DNA of 21,716 nucleotides. Source: an uncultured Anaerolineaceae bacterium (GTDB lineage Bacteria > Chloroflexota > Anaerolineae > Anaerolineales > Anaerolineaceae). This document shows positions 1 to 7,900 of the stretch, piece by piece (position 1 is the first letter of the stretch; the number at the start of each line of letters is the position of its first letter). A program made the position numbers and the translations under genes. The notes beneath the pieces were generated by a model. That model was not told where the DNA came from. It saw only the letters and a program-made list of their open reading frames with translations, and ran no database searches. The stretch covers positions 1 through 21,716 of the forward strand of contig CALDSL010000347.1 in NCBI GenBank assembly GCA_937920255.1. The letters are read 5' to 3'.

Positions 1-80
1 GTGGAACCAAACATGCGGTCCACGACGGGCGGGTCGGTGATGATGTAATTCCGATCTTTGACTTGCGGTTGAGTCTCCAT
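1..80 (-). CDS. Start of a truncated gene, possibly DoxX-like membrane protein
   Basis: Only the first 26 codons are in the window; the rest lies to the left. The ATG at 80-78 is preceded by AGGAG (85-89 on the plus strand), which makes the start convincing. The peptide begins METQPQVKDRNYIITDPP and continues VVDRMFGST. A short polar N-terminus with a Y-I-I-T-D-P-P stretch ahead of a membrane region is reminiscent of Chloroflexota DoxX-family proteins, but this rests on memory of similar N-termini and no membrane helix is visible yet. It lies 94 bases downstream of the C45 hydrolase on the same strand, so it could be co-transcribed with it. The gap between them is AT-rich and holds no clear hairpin. 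Confidence 0.5.
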   Translation of the reverse strand, partial: METQPQVKDRNYIITDPPVVDRMFGS

Positions 81-174
81 ACGTCTCCTATTAAACGGGG
101 AATATAAATAAACTACATCAAGAATAATCTACCACAACAAAGCAATGAAATCAAATCAAAATCACAGGCTTTCC

Positions 175-1266
175 TTAGCAGTTCAGCGCGTAGGCGAAAT
201 ACGCATTCTCGCACGGGTTACCCCATGCCGCCCACAGCTTGCGTTCGGTCAAATCCATGATGACCGAGGCGATGGTCTTCTCCCGGTCGAGCGGCGCGCC
301 AAAGATGCCGTGATTGCAGATCGAAAAGCGGTAGTTGACGTGATCCCGCAGCAGATCCGTGAACGTGTCCAAATTGTGGGCGCGGGTGGCGCGCAGCAGG
401 CGGACGGCGCGGTGATAGCGCACGTGGGCGCTGACCAGATCTTCGGGGTCTTTCTCGATGCGGCGCATGCCCGGGTCGAGGTAATGGTTGGCGTGGGCCA
501 GGTAGCCCTCTTCGCCGTACAGGATGGCAAAACTTCGCGCGGAGACTTCCACATTGAACAGTTCGCCGCTGTCGTGCGCGATCAGATGATTGTAGCCCGC
601 TGCCCGCAGGGGCGCGATGGTGCATTTGATCGCTTCGGTGATGCTGCACGCATTCAGGACCGCGCGCGATACGATCACGCGTGGAATGCCGATTCGGATA
701 TCGTTGGGGTACATCGTGTCGCAGCACTGGGCGATGCCATGCGCGTTAAAACCTACGTTGGGCAGCAGGCCGCCGTAGCTCATCGCCAAAAACGGGGCTT
801 CGTCGGATGGTTGGGCGTGGATGAGATACACGTCCGGCTCGTCTTCGGGCATCCAGGTCTCGTTATGCCCGACCAGAACGTGCCCGTCGGCCGTGCAATC
901 CTGGTTGGCGGCCACGCTGGTGCAGCGCGAGAGATGCAGCGCATCGAGGGCAACGGCTTCCAGGGCGGTCAGCACGGACAGGTCATCCATGCTGACGCCC
1001 GCTCCCTCGGCCAGCCCTTCCATCTCCTGCACGTACTGCGGGTAACGCTCGCTGGCAAAAGGCATGTACTTGCGCGCCTGGTTGACCGCGGCTTCCCACG
1101 TCAGATGCAGGGTTTCACACGAGTGTTCAATCATCTCGCGCGCGTTGCACAGGCTGTCCTGAATCTGTTCACGGCGGTCTTCACCGATTTGCTGGCCGAT
1201 TTCTCGCAAGGTGCCGTGGGCGTAGATAATGGGCAATTGGCGAGAAGTCCGCTGCTCAAGCGTCAT
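175..1266 (-). CDS. C45-family autoproteolytic acyltransferase/hydrolase
   Basis: The 363-residue product resembles the C45 peptidase / acyl-CoA:6-aminopenicillanate acyltransferase group of N-terminal-nucleophile hydrolases. The diagnostic feature is the RCTSVAAN stretch, with Cys115 as the expected self-cleavage site and nucleophile. It is followed by GHNETW (133-138), which corresponds to the G-x-N-x-D/E-W segment of the family. In characterised members the proenzyme cleaves just before the Cys to give alpha and beta subunits. Here these would be about 114 and 249 residues. There is no signal peptide, so the enzyme is probably cytoplasmic. The ATG is preceded by GGAGG at 7-base spacing. 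The substrate cannot be told from sequence; amide or peptide-like acyl compounds are typical, and a penicillin link should not be assumed. The gene diverges from the VOC gene across a shared palindromic promoter region. Confidence 0.85.
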   Translation of the reverse strand: MTLEQRTSRQLPIIYAHGTLREIGQQIGEDRREQIQDSLCNAREMIEHSCETLHLTWEAAVNQARKYMPFASERYPQYVQEMEGLAEGAGVSMDDLSVLTALEAVALDALHLSRCTSVAANQDCTADGHVLVGHNETWMPEDEPDVYLIHAQPSDEAPFLAMSYGGLLPNVGFNAHGIAQCCDTMYPNDIRIGIPRVIVSRAVLNACSITEAIKCTIAPLRAAGYNHLIAHDSGELFNVEVSARSFAILYGEEGYLAHANHYLDPGMRRIEKDPEDLVSAHVRYHRAVRLLRATRAHNLDTFTDLLRDHVNYRFSICNHGIFGAPLDREKTIASVIMDLTERKLWAAWGNPCENAYFAYALNC

Positions 1267-1355
1267 AATGCGCCTCCGGAAGAAACAATTGCATCAAGTC
1301 GTGAATGCAGTGGGCGAGAACCCCCCTGGGGTGCTGCGTTGGACGTCTCCCATCC

Positions 1356-1384
1356 ATTGTATCAATTTTCGAGATTGATACAAT
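1356..1384. promoter_or_regulatory. Symmetrical divergent promoter/operator palindrome
   Basis: Two perfect 11-bp inverted arms, ATTGTATCAAT and ATTGATACAAT, are separated by seven bases in the 184-bp gap between the divergent C45 and VOC genes. Each strand reads TTGTAT, 16 bases, TACAAT, a plausible sigma-70 pair (good -10, weaker -35), so the same palindrome could fire both ways. Predicted transcription starts lie about 60-80 bases from each start codon. The arms also look like a dimeric repressor site that would block both promoters. The symmetry is seen; promoter and operator roles are inferred. Confidence 0.55.
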
Positions 1385-1450
1385 TAAGCGTATAGCAGCG
1401 CCAGTCAGCACCATCCTGGCATTCAACCACCCGACCACGGAGGAACAGAA

Positions 1451-1861
1451 ATGCAACCCACAGGGATCTCGCATCTACAAATAAATGTACGCCCCGAGAA
1501 TATTGGATTCTACCGCGAGCTGTTCACGTTCTTGGGCTGGGAGATCATCTATGATGTTCCTGAAATGCTGGCGGTAGGCGGAAAAAACCGCGAGAGTTTG
1601 TGGTTTTCGGCCGGCGGAAAAGACACGCCCAACGATTATGACGGCCCGGGTGTGAATCATATTGGCATCGCGGTGGATACCCAGGATGACGTGGACGCTG
1701 CCGCGCGGCTGCTGGCCGGAATGGGCGTGCCGCACCTGTTCGAGACCCCGCGCCACCGCCCGGAGTTCAGCCACGGCCCCGAGCATACGTATTACCAGGT
1801 GATGTTTGAATCACCCGACCGCATTTTGTGGGAGATCGTGTACATTGGGCCGAAGGGATAA
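1451..1861 (+). CDS. VOC-family (glyoxalase/bleomycin-resistance fold) protein
   Basis: This 136-residue protein has the paired beta-alpha-beta-beta-beta layout of the vicinal oxygen chelate superfamily. The first module opens with ISHLQINV (His8) and carries FYRELFTFLGWE. The second opens with VNHIGIAV (His70) and ends with VMFESPDRILWEIVY (Glu120, Glu128). The two His and the late Glu sit where metal ligands are found in VOC enzymes, so a divalent-metal lyase, dioxygenase or resistance protein is possible, but the substrate is unknown. Length is typical for a single-chain two-module VOC protein. GGAGGA at 1439-1444 gives a good ribosome site. It shares a divergent palindromic promoter with the C45 hydrolase, which suggests joint regulation, and it ends just before a strong hairpin. 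Confidence 0.85.
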   Translation: MQPTGISHLQINVRPENIGFYRELFTFLGWEIIYDVPEMLAVGGKNRESLWFSAGGKDTPNDYDGPGVNHIGIAVDTQDDVDAAARLLAGMGVPHLFETPRHRPEFSHGPEHTYYQVMFESPDRILWEIVYIGPKG

Positions 1862-1871
1862 ATATATGCCG

Positions 1872-1920
1872 GGTGTGTTTGGGTGCGCGTACCCGCCGGG
1901 TACGCGCACCCAAACACACC
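1872..1920. terminator. Perfect 23-bp hairpin between convergent genes
   Basis: Arms 1872-1894 and 1898-1920 are exact reverse complements with a three-base loop (GCC). The hairpin begins 11 bases after the VOC stop and ends four bases before the stop codon of the HD-GYP gene on the other strand. It probably ends both transcripts. The runs after it (TGCTTTATT on plus, GCATATATTTAT on minus) are T-rich only in part, so this is not a textbook intrinsic terminator in either direction. Confidence 0.6.
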
Positions 1921-1924
1921 TGCT

Positions 1925-3520
1925 TTATTCCCGCTCAAGCACGTACAGGAAAATCTCTACCACGCGCGGGTCAAAATGCGTGCCGGAACAGGCGCGCAGT
2001 TCGCTGACCGCCTGCGACTGGGTTTTGGCGGCGCGGTAAATGCGCCCGTCGGTCATGGCGCAGAACGCGTCCACCACCGAAAGAATGCGCGCTTCCAGCG
2101 GAATCTCCTCGCCGCGCAGGCCGTAAGGGTAGCCGCTGCCATCAAAATGCTCGTGGTGCGCCAGGATGAACGGCGACACGTGCGCCAGCGACGACACCGG
2201 GGTGATAATATTGGCGCCGATCTGCGGGTGCTTCTTCATCTCTTCCCACTCCTCCTGGCTCAACGGGCCGGGACGGGTGAGAATATGGTCGGGAATGCCG
2301 ATTTTGCCGATATCGTGCAGCAGCGCCGCCCAGCGCAGCGACTGCAGGCGCGCCGCGCCAATGCCCAGGCGTTTGCCGGTCTTCTCCACCAGTTCTTCCA
2401 GTTTCTTGGAATGGCCGGCGGTGTAGGGATCGCGGGCTTCCAGTGTGCGGGTGAGCGCCAGGATGGTTTCCAGGTAGCTTTCCTCCAGCCGGTGGTACAG
2501 CCGCTCGCGGTGGATCACGCTGGCCACCAGGTCGGTGATGGTGCCGGCCAACCGCGTTTTTTCCTCCGGGAAGTTTTCGTGCGGACGCTCTTCCCCCAGC
2601 ACCAGCAGCCCCAGCACTTCATCGTCCAGGCGCAGCGGCATAAAACACAGCGTGTGCGCGGAGTCCAGTTCCAGCGCGATGCGCGCGTCGAACCCCAGGG
2701 TGATGTCAGAGCGGCGCAGCAGGAACGGCCCGTCACTGCTGGCGATGCGGCGCAGCACCAGCGTCGCGGACTGGGGTTCCGGCTCCCCGCGCAGCCCGTC
2801 GCGGCGCAGTGGGTAGGCGGCCTGGCAGGTGAAACTGCCTTTGCCCTCCTGCACCAGGATGCGGCAGAAGCTGACCTGCATGATCTCCACCGTCGATTGG
2901 GCGAAGCGCTGCAGTTGGATCTCCAGGCCGTCTTTGGCTACCAGTTGCCGGCTGAGGTCGTACAGGCCGTTGAGCACCGCCGCCGGGCGCTGTTCCAGGC
3001 GCGGAACGGCGTTCTCGAGCGCATCGGCGGATTGCGCCAGGAAACTCAGGATGGTCTTGCTTTCCATCTTGGTGGGCGCGTGCGGCTTATTGTAGTAACA
3101 GCCCACGGCGGCCACCACCGTGCCTTTGGATTCCACCGGCCAGAAATGTACCGCGCGGTAACCCTCTTCACGCGCCAGGCTTGATAGAGCGGTGGTGACC
3201 AGGCTTTTGCCAGTGTCAGGCAGGATCAACGGACCGGGGCGGGACGCAAAAAAATAATCCTTGCCATAGGAATGCGTGGCCTCGGCCAGGATTTTCTGGA
3301 TATAGCCGGGCGTCAGACCGGTGTACCACGGGCAGGTGTACGAGCCGTCGCGCTGGCGCAGAAAGATCGCGCAGCGCCCGGTTTGGGCCAGCGCCAGAAT
3401 ACGGCGGCCAATCGTGTCGATGGTCTCGTCGGTTGAGGGAGGCAGGTTGGTCTGGCTGGCGGATGCCAGGCTCAGAAACAAGCTATCTCCCGGGCGGGGA
3501 TGGCTGGCTCTTGATGTCAT
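1925..3520 (-). CDS. GAF-GAF-HD-GYP phosphohydrolase, likely cyclic-di-GMP phosphodiesterase
   Basis: The product (531 residues from the ATG at 3520) has two GAF-like sensory modules, roughly 30-165 and 180-340, joined by a helical segment to a C-terminal HD-GYP domain (about 350-531). HD-GYP signatures are intact: DPYTAGHS, LLHDIGKIGIPD (His402-Asp403) and HHEHFDGSGYP (455-465). HD-GYP enzymes hydrolyse cyclic-di-GMP or related cyclic dinucleotides using a bi- or trinuclear metal centre. There are no membrane helices, so it is a soluble sensor enzyme. The frame extends to a GTG at 3571, adding 17 residues. I prefer the ATG because neither site has a well-placed Shine-Dalgarno and the extra segment looks unstructured. 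It is the last gene of the minus-strand block and may have its own promoter at 3614-3642. The 3' end abuts the 23-bp hairpin. Confidence 0.9.
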   Translation of the reverse strand: MTSRASHPRPGDSLFLSLASASQTNLPPSTDETIDTIGRRILALAQTGRCAIFLRQRDGSYTCPWYTGLTPGYIQKILAEATHSYGKDYFFASRPGPLILPDTGKSLVTTALSSLAREEGYRAVHFWPVESKGTVVAAVGCYYNKPHAPTKMESKTILSFLAQSADALENAVPRLEQRPAAVLNGLYDLSRQLVAKDGLEIQLQRFAQSTVEIMQVSFCRILVQEGKGSFTCQAAYPLRRDGLRGEPEPQSATLVLRRIASSDGPFLLRRSDITLGFDARIALELDSAHTLCFMPLRLDDEVLGLLVLGEERPHENFPEEKTRLAGTITDLVASVIHRERLYHRLEESYLETILALTRTLEARDPYTAGHSKKLEELVEKTGKRLGIGAARLQSLRWAALLHDIGKIGIPDHILTRPGPLSQEEWEEMKKHPQIGANIITPVSSLAHVSPFILAHHEHFDGSGYPYGLRGEEIPLEARILSVVDAFCAMTDGRIYRAAKTQSQAVSELRACSGTHFDPRVVEIFLYVLERE

Positions 3521-3613
3521 GGCGCAGTGCAGGCTTTCCAGGTGTGAGCTTGCAGGGAAATGGAGAAACACTCACCTGGATGTTTCCCCCTGGATATCCA
3601 AGAAAGCAAGCGC

Positions 3614-3642
3614 GTATAGAGAACAGTTAAAGAACGCATCAA
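3614..3642 (-). promoter_or_regulatory. Candidate promoter for the HD-GYP gene
   Basis: Read on the minus strand, TTGATG (3642-3637) and CTATAC (3619-3614) are separated by exactly 17 bases, in the 95-base gap before the HD-GYP frame. The expected transcription start is near 3607. A short hairpin with arms ACGCAT (3634-3639) and ATGCGT (3654-3659) overlaps the -35 and could be a weak terminator of the upstream operon instead. The match to sigma-70 is partial. Confidence 0.35.
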
Positions 3643-3666
3643 TAAAAATGAAAATGCGTCGTACGA

Positions 3667-3945
3667 TTAATCGCAGGCAGCGGGCAGGCTGGCGTGGCTC
3701 ACCGGGGTGGCGAGCTGCGTGGCGAATTCGGCCAGCGAGTTGGCGCGGATGGAAGCCAGGTGCTTGCGCTCTTCGCTGCCGAGCTGGAACTTCTCGCCCC
3801 AGTAGCCAGTGGTGACAGCCTGCACCGGGTTGCTGAGCAACGCCTGGCGGAAGCGGGCATTGATCACCGCGGCGGAAAGGATGCGGCTGTATTCCTGCGA
3901 AAAGTTCATGTCTTTGTTGCTGTGGGTGGTTCGGTTCTGGTTCAT
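3667..3945 (-). CDS. Small NHLP/Nif11-leader-like protein, possible RiPP-type precursor
   Basis: The product has 92 residues and no membrane helix. Its middle part, SRILSAAVINARFRQALLSN followed by PVQAVTTGYWGE, resembles the helix-FRxxLLxxP pattern of nitrile-hydratase-like (NHLP) and Nif11 leader proteins. A second helix follows, with a stretch like SEERKHLASIRANSLAEF that recalls the Os1348-type NHLP group. The C-terminus is short (SHASLPAACD) with one Cys. The ATG overlaps the DUF5317 stop as ATGA, and AGGAG sits eight bases upstream, so the two are translationally coupled. No LanM, radical-SAM, YcaO or peptidase-transporter gene lies in the window, so a RiPP precursor role is a hypothesis; a non-modified helical protein is equally possible. 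The gene itself is well supported; the family call is tentative. Confidence 0.7.
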   Translation of the reverse strand: MNQNRTTHSNKDMNFSQEYSRILSAAVINARFRQALLSNPVQAVTTGYWGEKFQLGSEERKHLASIRANSLAEFATQLATPVSHASLPAACD

Positions 3946-4577
3946 TTGGACTTCTCCTGTAAAATCGCGCTAGCTGTGGGATCGGTGTTGGAACGGTCTT
4001 CGGCGTTCGCTGGGCGAGGGGCACCCATATTCCATAAAATCCAAAACGCACCGAGCGCAATCAGCACGTCCCCTATGCTGAATGCGACTCGGTACGTCTC
4101 AGACAAACGTATTACGAAAATATCCGAAAGGACCCATAGATTTGTATCCCCCTTTTCCAGTACGATGTCCTTTCCAACTCCGAACCGGCGGCCGACAGAC
4201 CACAGACCGGGCGGTAAATCGGAGGGAAGAATTCTTTGGACGACTTCGGGGCTTATTGGCATCATTCCGCGATTGGCCAGAATCACGAGAAAGTTGAGCA
4301 CCAGCCCCAGTCCAAGTACCCAAAAACCGGGTACAGTAATGTTCGCTACGGTAAAGATCAGAAGAATGGCCTGGGAACCTACGAGAACCATTGGGACGTA
4401 TCGGTCAGGAAAGATATTCCTGGTGGTTTCCAGACGGAAGGCGAAGAACTGGGGAAGAAAAGCCAGGAGCACGAGCCAGAAACGGCGCACATTTGGCGCA
4501 CGGTACGGCCTCTTCCCAACAATCGCCCTGGACAGGCCTGCAACGAAACCTGCGATGATTGCCCAGAGCAGGATCAT
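3942..4577 (-). CDS. DUF5317-like integral membrane protein
   Basis: The 211-residue protein has about five hydrophobic helices (roughly 2-18, 32-50, 62-80, 83-101 and 165-184), a hydrophilic segment at 110-160 and a polar C-terminal tail. The motif ILANRGMMPIS at the end of helix four and the SIGDVLIALGAFWIL helix are features I associate with DUF5317, a family without known function. It starts six bases after the stop of the 44-residue peptide gene and overlaps the next gene by four bases, so the three are one translational unit. The only sequence that could act as a ribosome site is the GGCGGG at the end of the peptide gene, which suggests coupling. Base composition here is clearly more AT-rich than in neighbouring genes. 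The location beside a tiny hydrophobic peptide gene suggests a membrane partner, transporter or processing role, by inference only. Confidence 0.8.
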   Translation of the reverse strand: MILLWAIIAGFVAGLSRAIVGKRPYRAPNVRRFWLVLLAFLPQFFAFRLETTRNIFPDRYVPMVLVGSQAILLIFTVANITVPGFWVLGLGLVLNFLVILANRGMMPISPEVVQRILPSDLPPGLWSVGRRFGVGKDIVLEKGDTNLWVLSDIFVIRLSETYRVAFSIGDVLIALGAFWILWNMGAPRPANAEDRSNTDPTASAILQEKSK

Positions 4578-4583
4578 GGCTGG

Positions 4584-4718
4584 TTACCCGCCAATCCCTC
4601 CGGTCGCGGACGGAGCGCCGGCGGCGAGAACGAACATTGCTACTGCAAGAATGAAGATGATGACACGCACGTCAACTTTGCTGGTGAACAGGGTGATATC
4701 GCGCATTGCGTTTTTCAT
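4584..4718 (-). CDS. 44-residue single-helix peptide with Gly-rich C-terminus
   Basis: The gene encodes a charged N-terminus (MKNAMRDITLFTSKVDVR), one strongly hydrophobic helix (about residues 19-33) and a small-residue tail, AAGAPSATGGIGG. The ATG at 4718 has AGGAG (4726-4730 on the plus strand) at 7-base spacing. A 28-residue upstream extension in the same frame lacks a ribosome site and crosses the predicted promoter leader, so I reject it. The net positive start, single helix and Ala-Gly-Ala-Pro sequence at the helix exit are compatible with a membrane-anchored peptide, or with an exported peptide released by cleavage near A-x-A. It leads a three-gene unit with DUF5317 and the NHLP-like gene and follows the SARP-type regulator, with operator-like repeats between. 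Function unknown; signalling peptide, small subunit of DUF5317, or bacteriocin-like product are the options. Confidence 0.75.
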   Translation of the reverse strand: MKNAMRDITLFTSKVDVRVIIFILAVAMFVLAAGAPSATGGIGG

Positions 4719-4766
4719 GGGGAGTCTCCTTATTTCGAACTGAGGGTCATTGGGGTTTGCTTTTTG

Positions 4767-4825
4767 ATTATGACGGGGGGTAGGCTTCAAAACAGGCTTC
4801 AAAAGGCTTCAAAACGAGCTTTCAA
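4767..4825 (-). promoter_or_regulatory. SARP-type direct repeats and -10 upstream of the peptide operon
   Basis: On the minus strand the sequence TTTTGAAGCCT occurs three times (plus-strand 4782-4792, 4794-4804, 4804-4814), with a degenerate fourth copy (TTGAAAGCT) at 4817-4825. The TTGAA cores are spaced 13, 10 and 12 bases, averaging near one helical turn. About 11 bases after the last core comes CATAAT (4772-4767), a 5/6 match to a -10 box, and no good -35 is present. SARP regulators are known to bind tandem repeats with about 11-bp period that replace the -35. The regulator encoded immediately upstream ends in a SARP/BTAD module. Repeats and spacing are seen; binding is inferred. Confidence 0.6.
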
Positions 4826-4951
4826 GATTGAAAGGTTGGAAACTGGCACATCTCCTTTCCGGGTTGCCGGTGAACAGGCAAGCACATAGCACAGGCGGGT
4901 GGGTGTTTTTCACCCTCCCCCTGTCTGCCGCTGCCAAACAGGCCGCGGGTT

Positions 4952-7900
4952 TTATTGGTTTTTCATCAGGCTTTCGTACAGCTCTTGCGTCCGGGTGGAC
5001 GGCTCGGCTTCGATTTCGTCGCGCAGCGCGCGGCGGCATTCGTCATACTGGCGTACAACCGCGGCGCGGCTGCCCATATCGGCATAGATGCACATCGCCA
5101 GCCGGTGGGCGGCCTCGTGGCAGCTATCTTCCTTTAATGTTTGCTTACAGTAATTCAGTGCCTCATCATACTGCCGGCTGTTCTGGTACAGCTCGGCCAC
5201 TTTGAGCAGCGTTTCCAGGTACAGCCGCTGCAGCCGTTCGCGTTCCAGGATCACCCAGGTCTCGTTGATCTCCGGCAGGTAGGTACCCTTGTAGACCTTC
5301 AGCCCGGCCCTATAGTGCTCCAGCTTGCTGGCCGGATCGTCTTCCTCTTCCGCCAGCCCGATCTCGCGCGTAAACAATTCGACATCGTACTCGTAATCCA
5401 GGCGGCGGTTGAAGGAGTAGTAATCTTCCTGAAGGGTGATCGCTTCCTTGCCCACCGCATGGCGCACGCGGTAGACGTTGTTCTTGAAACGCAGCTTGAG
5501 CTCGGATGGGGTGGCATCCGGCCAGAAGATGGCGCCGATATCTTCCTTGCTCAGCCCCTCGGCGTGCGCCAGGATGAGGAAGAACAGGTCGCGGCAGCTT
5601 TGGGTTTGCCAGTCGGCGCTGGTGACCACGCGGTCGTTGATCTTGACCTGCATGCGCCCCAGGGTGCGGATGATGATGTGCGGCTGCGCCAGCGGCACCG
5701 ACTGGGTACGGCGGCGAAGCACGCGGCGCACTTCCGGCACTTGCTCGTCAAATGCCCGGATCTGCTGCAGCAGGTTTCCAATTGCGGCGTTGAACTGCGG
5801 GTTATCAGCCATGATTTCGAGGATACCCGTCAACTCGCGGCCGGCGGCAACCAGCGGGTGCAGATTCTCCGGCCCGGAAACCAGCGCGAACAGCCGCGTG
5901 CTGTACTCGCTCGCGCGCGGCAGGTTGCCGGTCAGGTACAGGGCGCACATCAGGTACAGGTAGGCGCGGATGGCTTCCACGCGATGCCCTTCGCTGCCAA
6001 AGAAAGCCGCGGCCTCGTCCAGCTCGCGCACCGCGGCAATGCCGTCTTTGCGCGTGACCTTGAGACAGCCGCTCTCCAGCCGCACCAGATAATTCTCGTA
6101 CGGCGACTGGCTTTCTTCGGCGATCTGCTGCGCGGCGGCCAGCAGATCGACCGCATGGTAGTACTGCGCCTGAGTGCGCGCCAGCGCGGCTTCGGCCAGG
6201 TGCAGGTAGAGCATCAGGAAGCGGTCAGTGATCTGGCGCGCGATCAGGCGCGCCCAGCGGTAGGCGTCGAGCGCCTCGCGCGTGGCCTGCAGATCGCGGT
6301 ACAGGTCGCCGATACTGGTGAGGGCAAAGGCCTCCATGCGCGGGTAACCACCTTCGCGCGCGTTTTGCACCGCTTCTTCCAGCGTGGCGGCCGCGTTTTC
6401 GTAGTCGCCCAGCAGGTGCAGCAGCACGCCCAGATTGTTGAGCAGGTTGGCCTGCCACACGGTGTTGCCGGTGGCTTTCCAGATCTCGCGCGCCTGGCGG
6501 TAGGCGTTTTTGGCGGCGATGTAATTGCCGAGGGCCTCGTTCATCTTGCCGATCTCGAGCGAAACCTTGGCCACGTTCTCCTGGTCTTTGAGCGCCTGGT
6601 AGGTGTCGAGCGAGCGGTTGAGCCATGTGAGCGAATCCAGCAGCCGGCCCTGGTGGTAGAAGGTCGAGCCTTTCGAGCGCAGCGCTTCGGCTTCCACCAG
6701 CACCAGTTCCGGGCGGCCGGCGGTGAGCTGCAGGGCGGATTCCACATCTTCGAGCGATGGGTTGTATTCGCCCAACATGCGGTAGGTGGAAGAACGCCGC
6801 AGCAGCGTCCAGGCCAGCTGGTCGCGGTTGGCGGCGGGGTCGAAGGCGGGGATGGCCTGGTTGAACAGGTCCAGTCCCTGCTGCGGGTCGCCGCGCATCA
6901 CCGTCACCGTGCCCAGCAGCGACACCAGCCCGGGGCGGCGCGCGCGCATCTCCACCGGCAGGGCATTCAGCCAAGTGGACAGGGTGGACAACCGCCCGCG
7001 GATGATCAGCGCCGGGCCGGCGCGTTCGGTCATGGCGGCGATGGATTCCATCTTGCCCAGGCGCTGGAACAGGGTGAAGGCCTGGTCCCATTCGTCGCGC
7101 TCGGCGTAAACCTCGGCCAGCCGGGTCTGGATCAGCGCGGTTTCGTCCGGGCGCTGGCGCTGCATGCGCTCGCGCAGAAAGTCGCGGAAGAGATGGTGGT
7201 AGCGCAACCAGATGCGCTCTTCGCCCACTTGCAAGACAAACAGGTTGCCACGCAGCAGGGTATCGATGTGCTCGTCCCACACGGCGGGGTCCAGGTCGAG
7301 CGCCTTGCCGATGACTTCCTGGCAGTAATCCGCGTCGAACTCGTCCAGCAGCGACGAGCGCAGCAGGAAGGTGCGCATGTCATCGTCCTGCTGGTTGAAC
7401 ACCTGTTGGGCCAGGTATTCATACAGTCCCACGCCCGAAACCCGCGCCACGCGCATGCGGCTGTCGACTTCTTTGGCGGCGGTCTGGGTGGTGAGCAGCA
7501 GCCCGGTGATCCAGCCTTCGGTCTGGTAGGCCATCTGCTCGGCTTCTTCTTCGCTGATATCGCGCTGGAAGTTCTGCGAGAGAAAATCCTGAATTTCGTT
7601 GGGACGGAAGGCCAGTTCTTCGAAGCTCATGCCGCCCACCTGCGAGCGCGCCACCATCAGGGGCAGGTCTGGCAGGGTGAGCAGGGTGCGCGAGGCGATG
7701 ACGATGTGGCAGTTCTCGTCCACATCCTGGATGAAGCGGCTGATAAACTGGTCTACCAGCTTGCTTTCGCGCACCAGGTGGTAGTCGTCCAGCACGATGG
7801 CGAAGTGCTCTTGTATGTTCTCGTAGGCGTCATTGACCACCGCCGTAACCAGGCCTTCGATGTTCAACTGGTCGTGGGTGGCGTTGTTGAGCGCATTGGC

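Noticed and set aside
175..1266. Calling the C45 hydrolase a penicillin acyltransferase or resistance gene
   Set aside because: The fold is shared by many enzymes with unrelated substrates, and no beta-lactam pathway gene is nearby.
145..1395. A 416-codon plus-strand frame opposite the C45 hydrolase
   Set aside because: It is a shadow; the C45 motifs and ribosome site on the minus strand are clear.
1883..3184. A 433-codon plus-strand frame opposite the HD-GYP gene
   Set aside because: No domain is recognisable and it starts inside the 23-bp hairpin; the HD-GYP catalytic motifs on the other strand are intact.
4782..4814. Possible CRISPR-like or simple repeat array (GGCTTCAAAA units)
   Set aside because: Units are only about 11 bases with almost no spacer; an operator made of direct repeats explains them better.
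4826..4951. Possible cyclic-di-GMP riboswitch between the regulator and the peptide gene
   Set aside because: I looked for the conserved GEMM core sequences and receptor pairing and did not find them; only a weak 5-bp hairpin (4901-4915) is visible.
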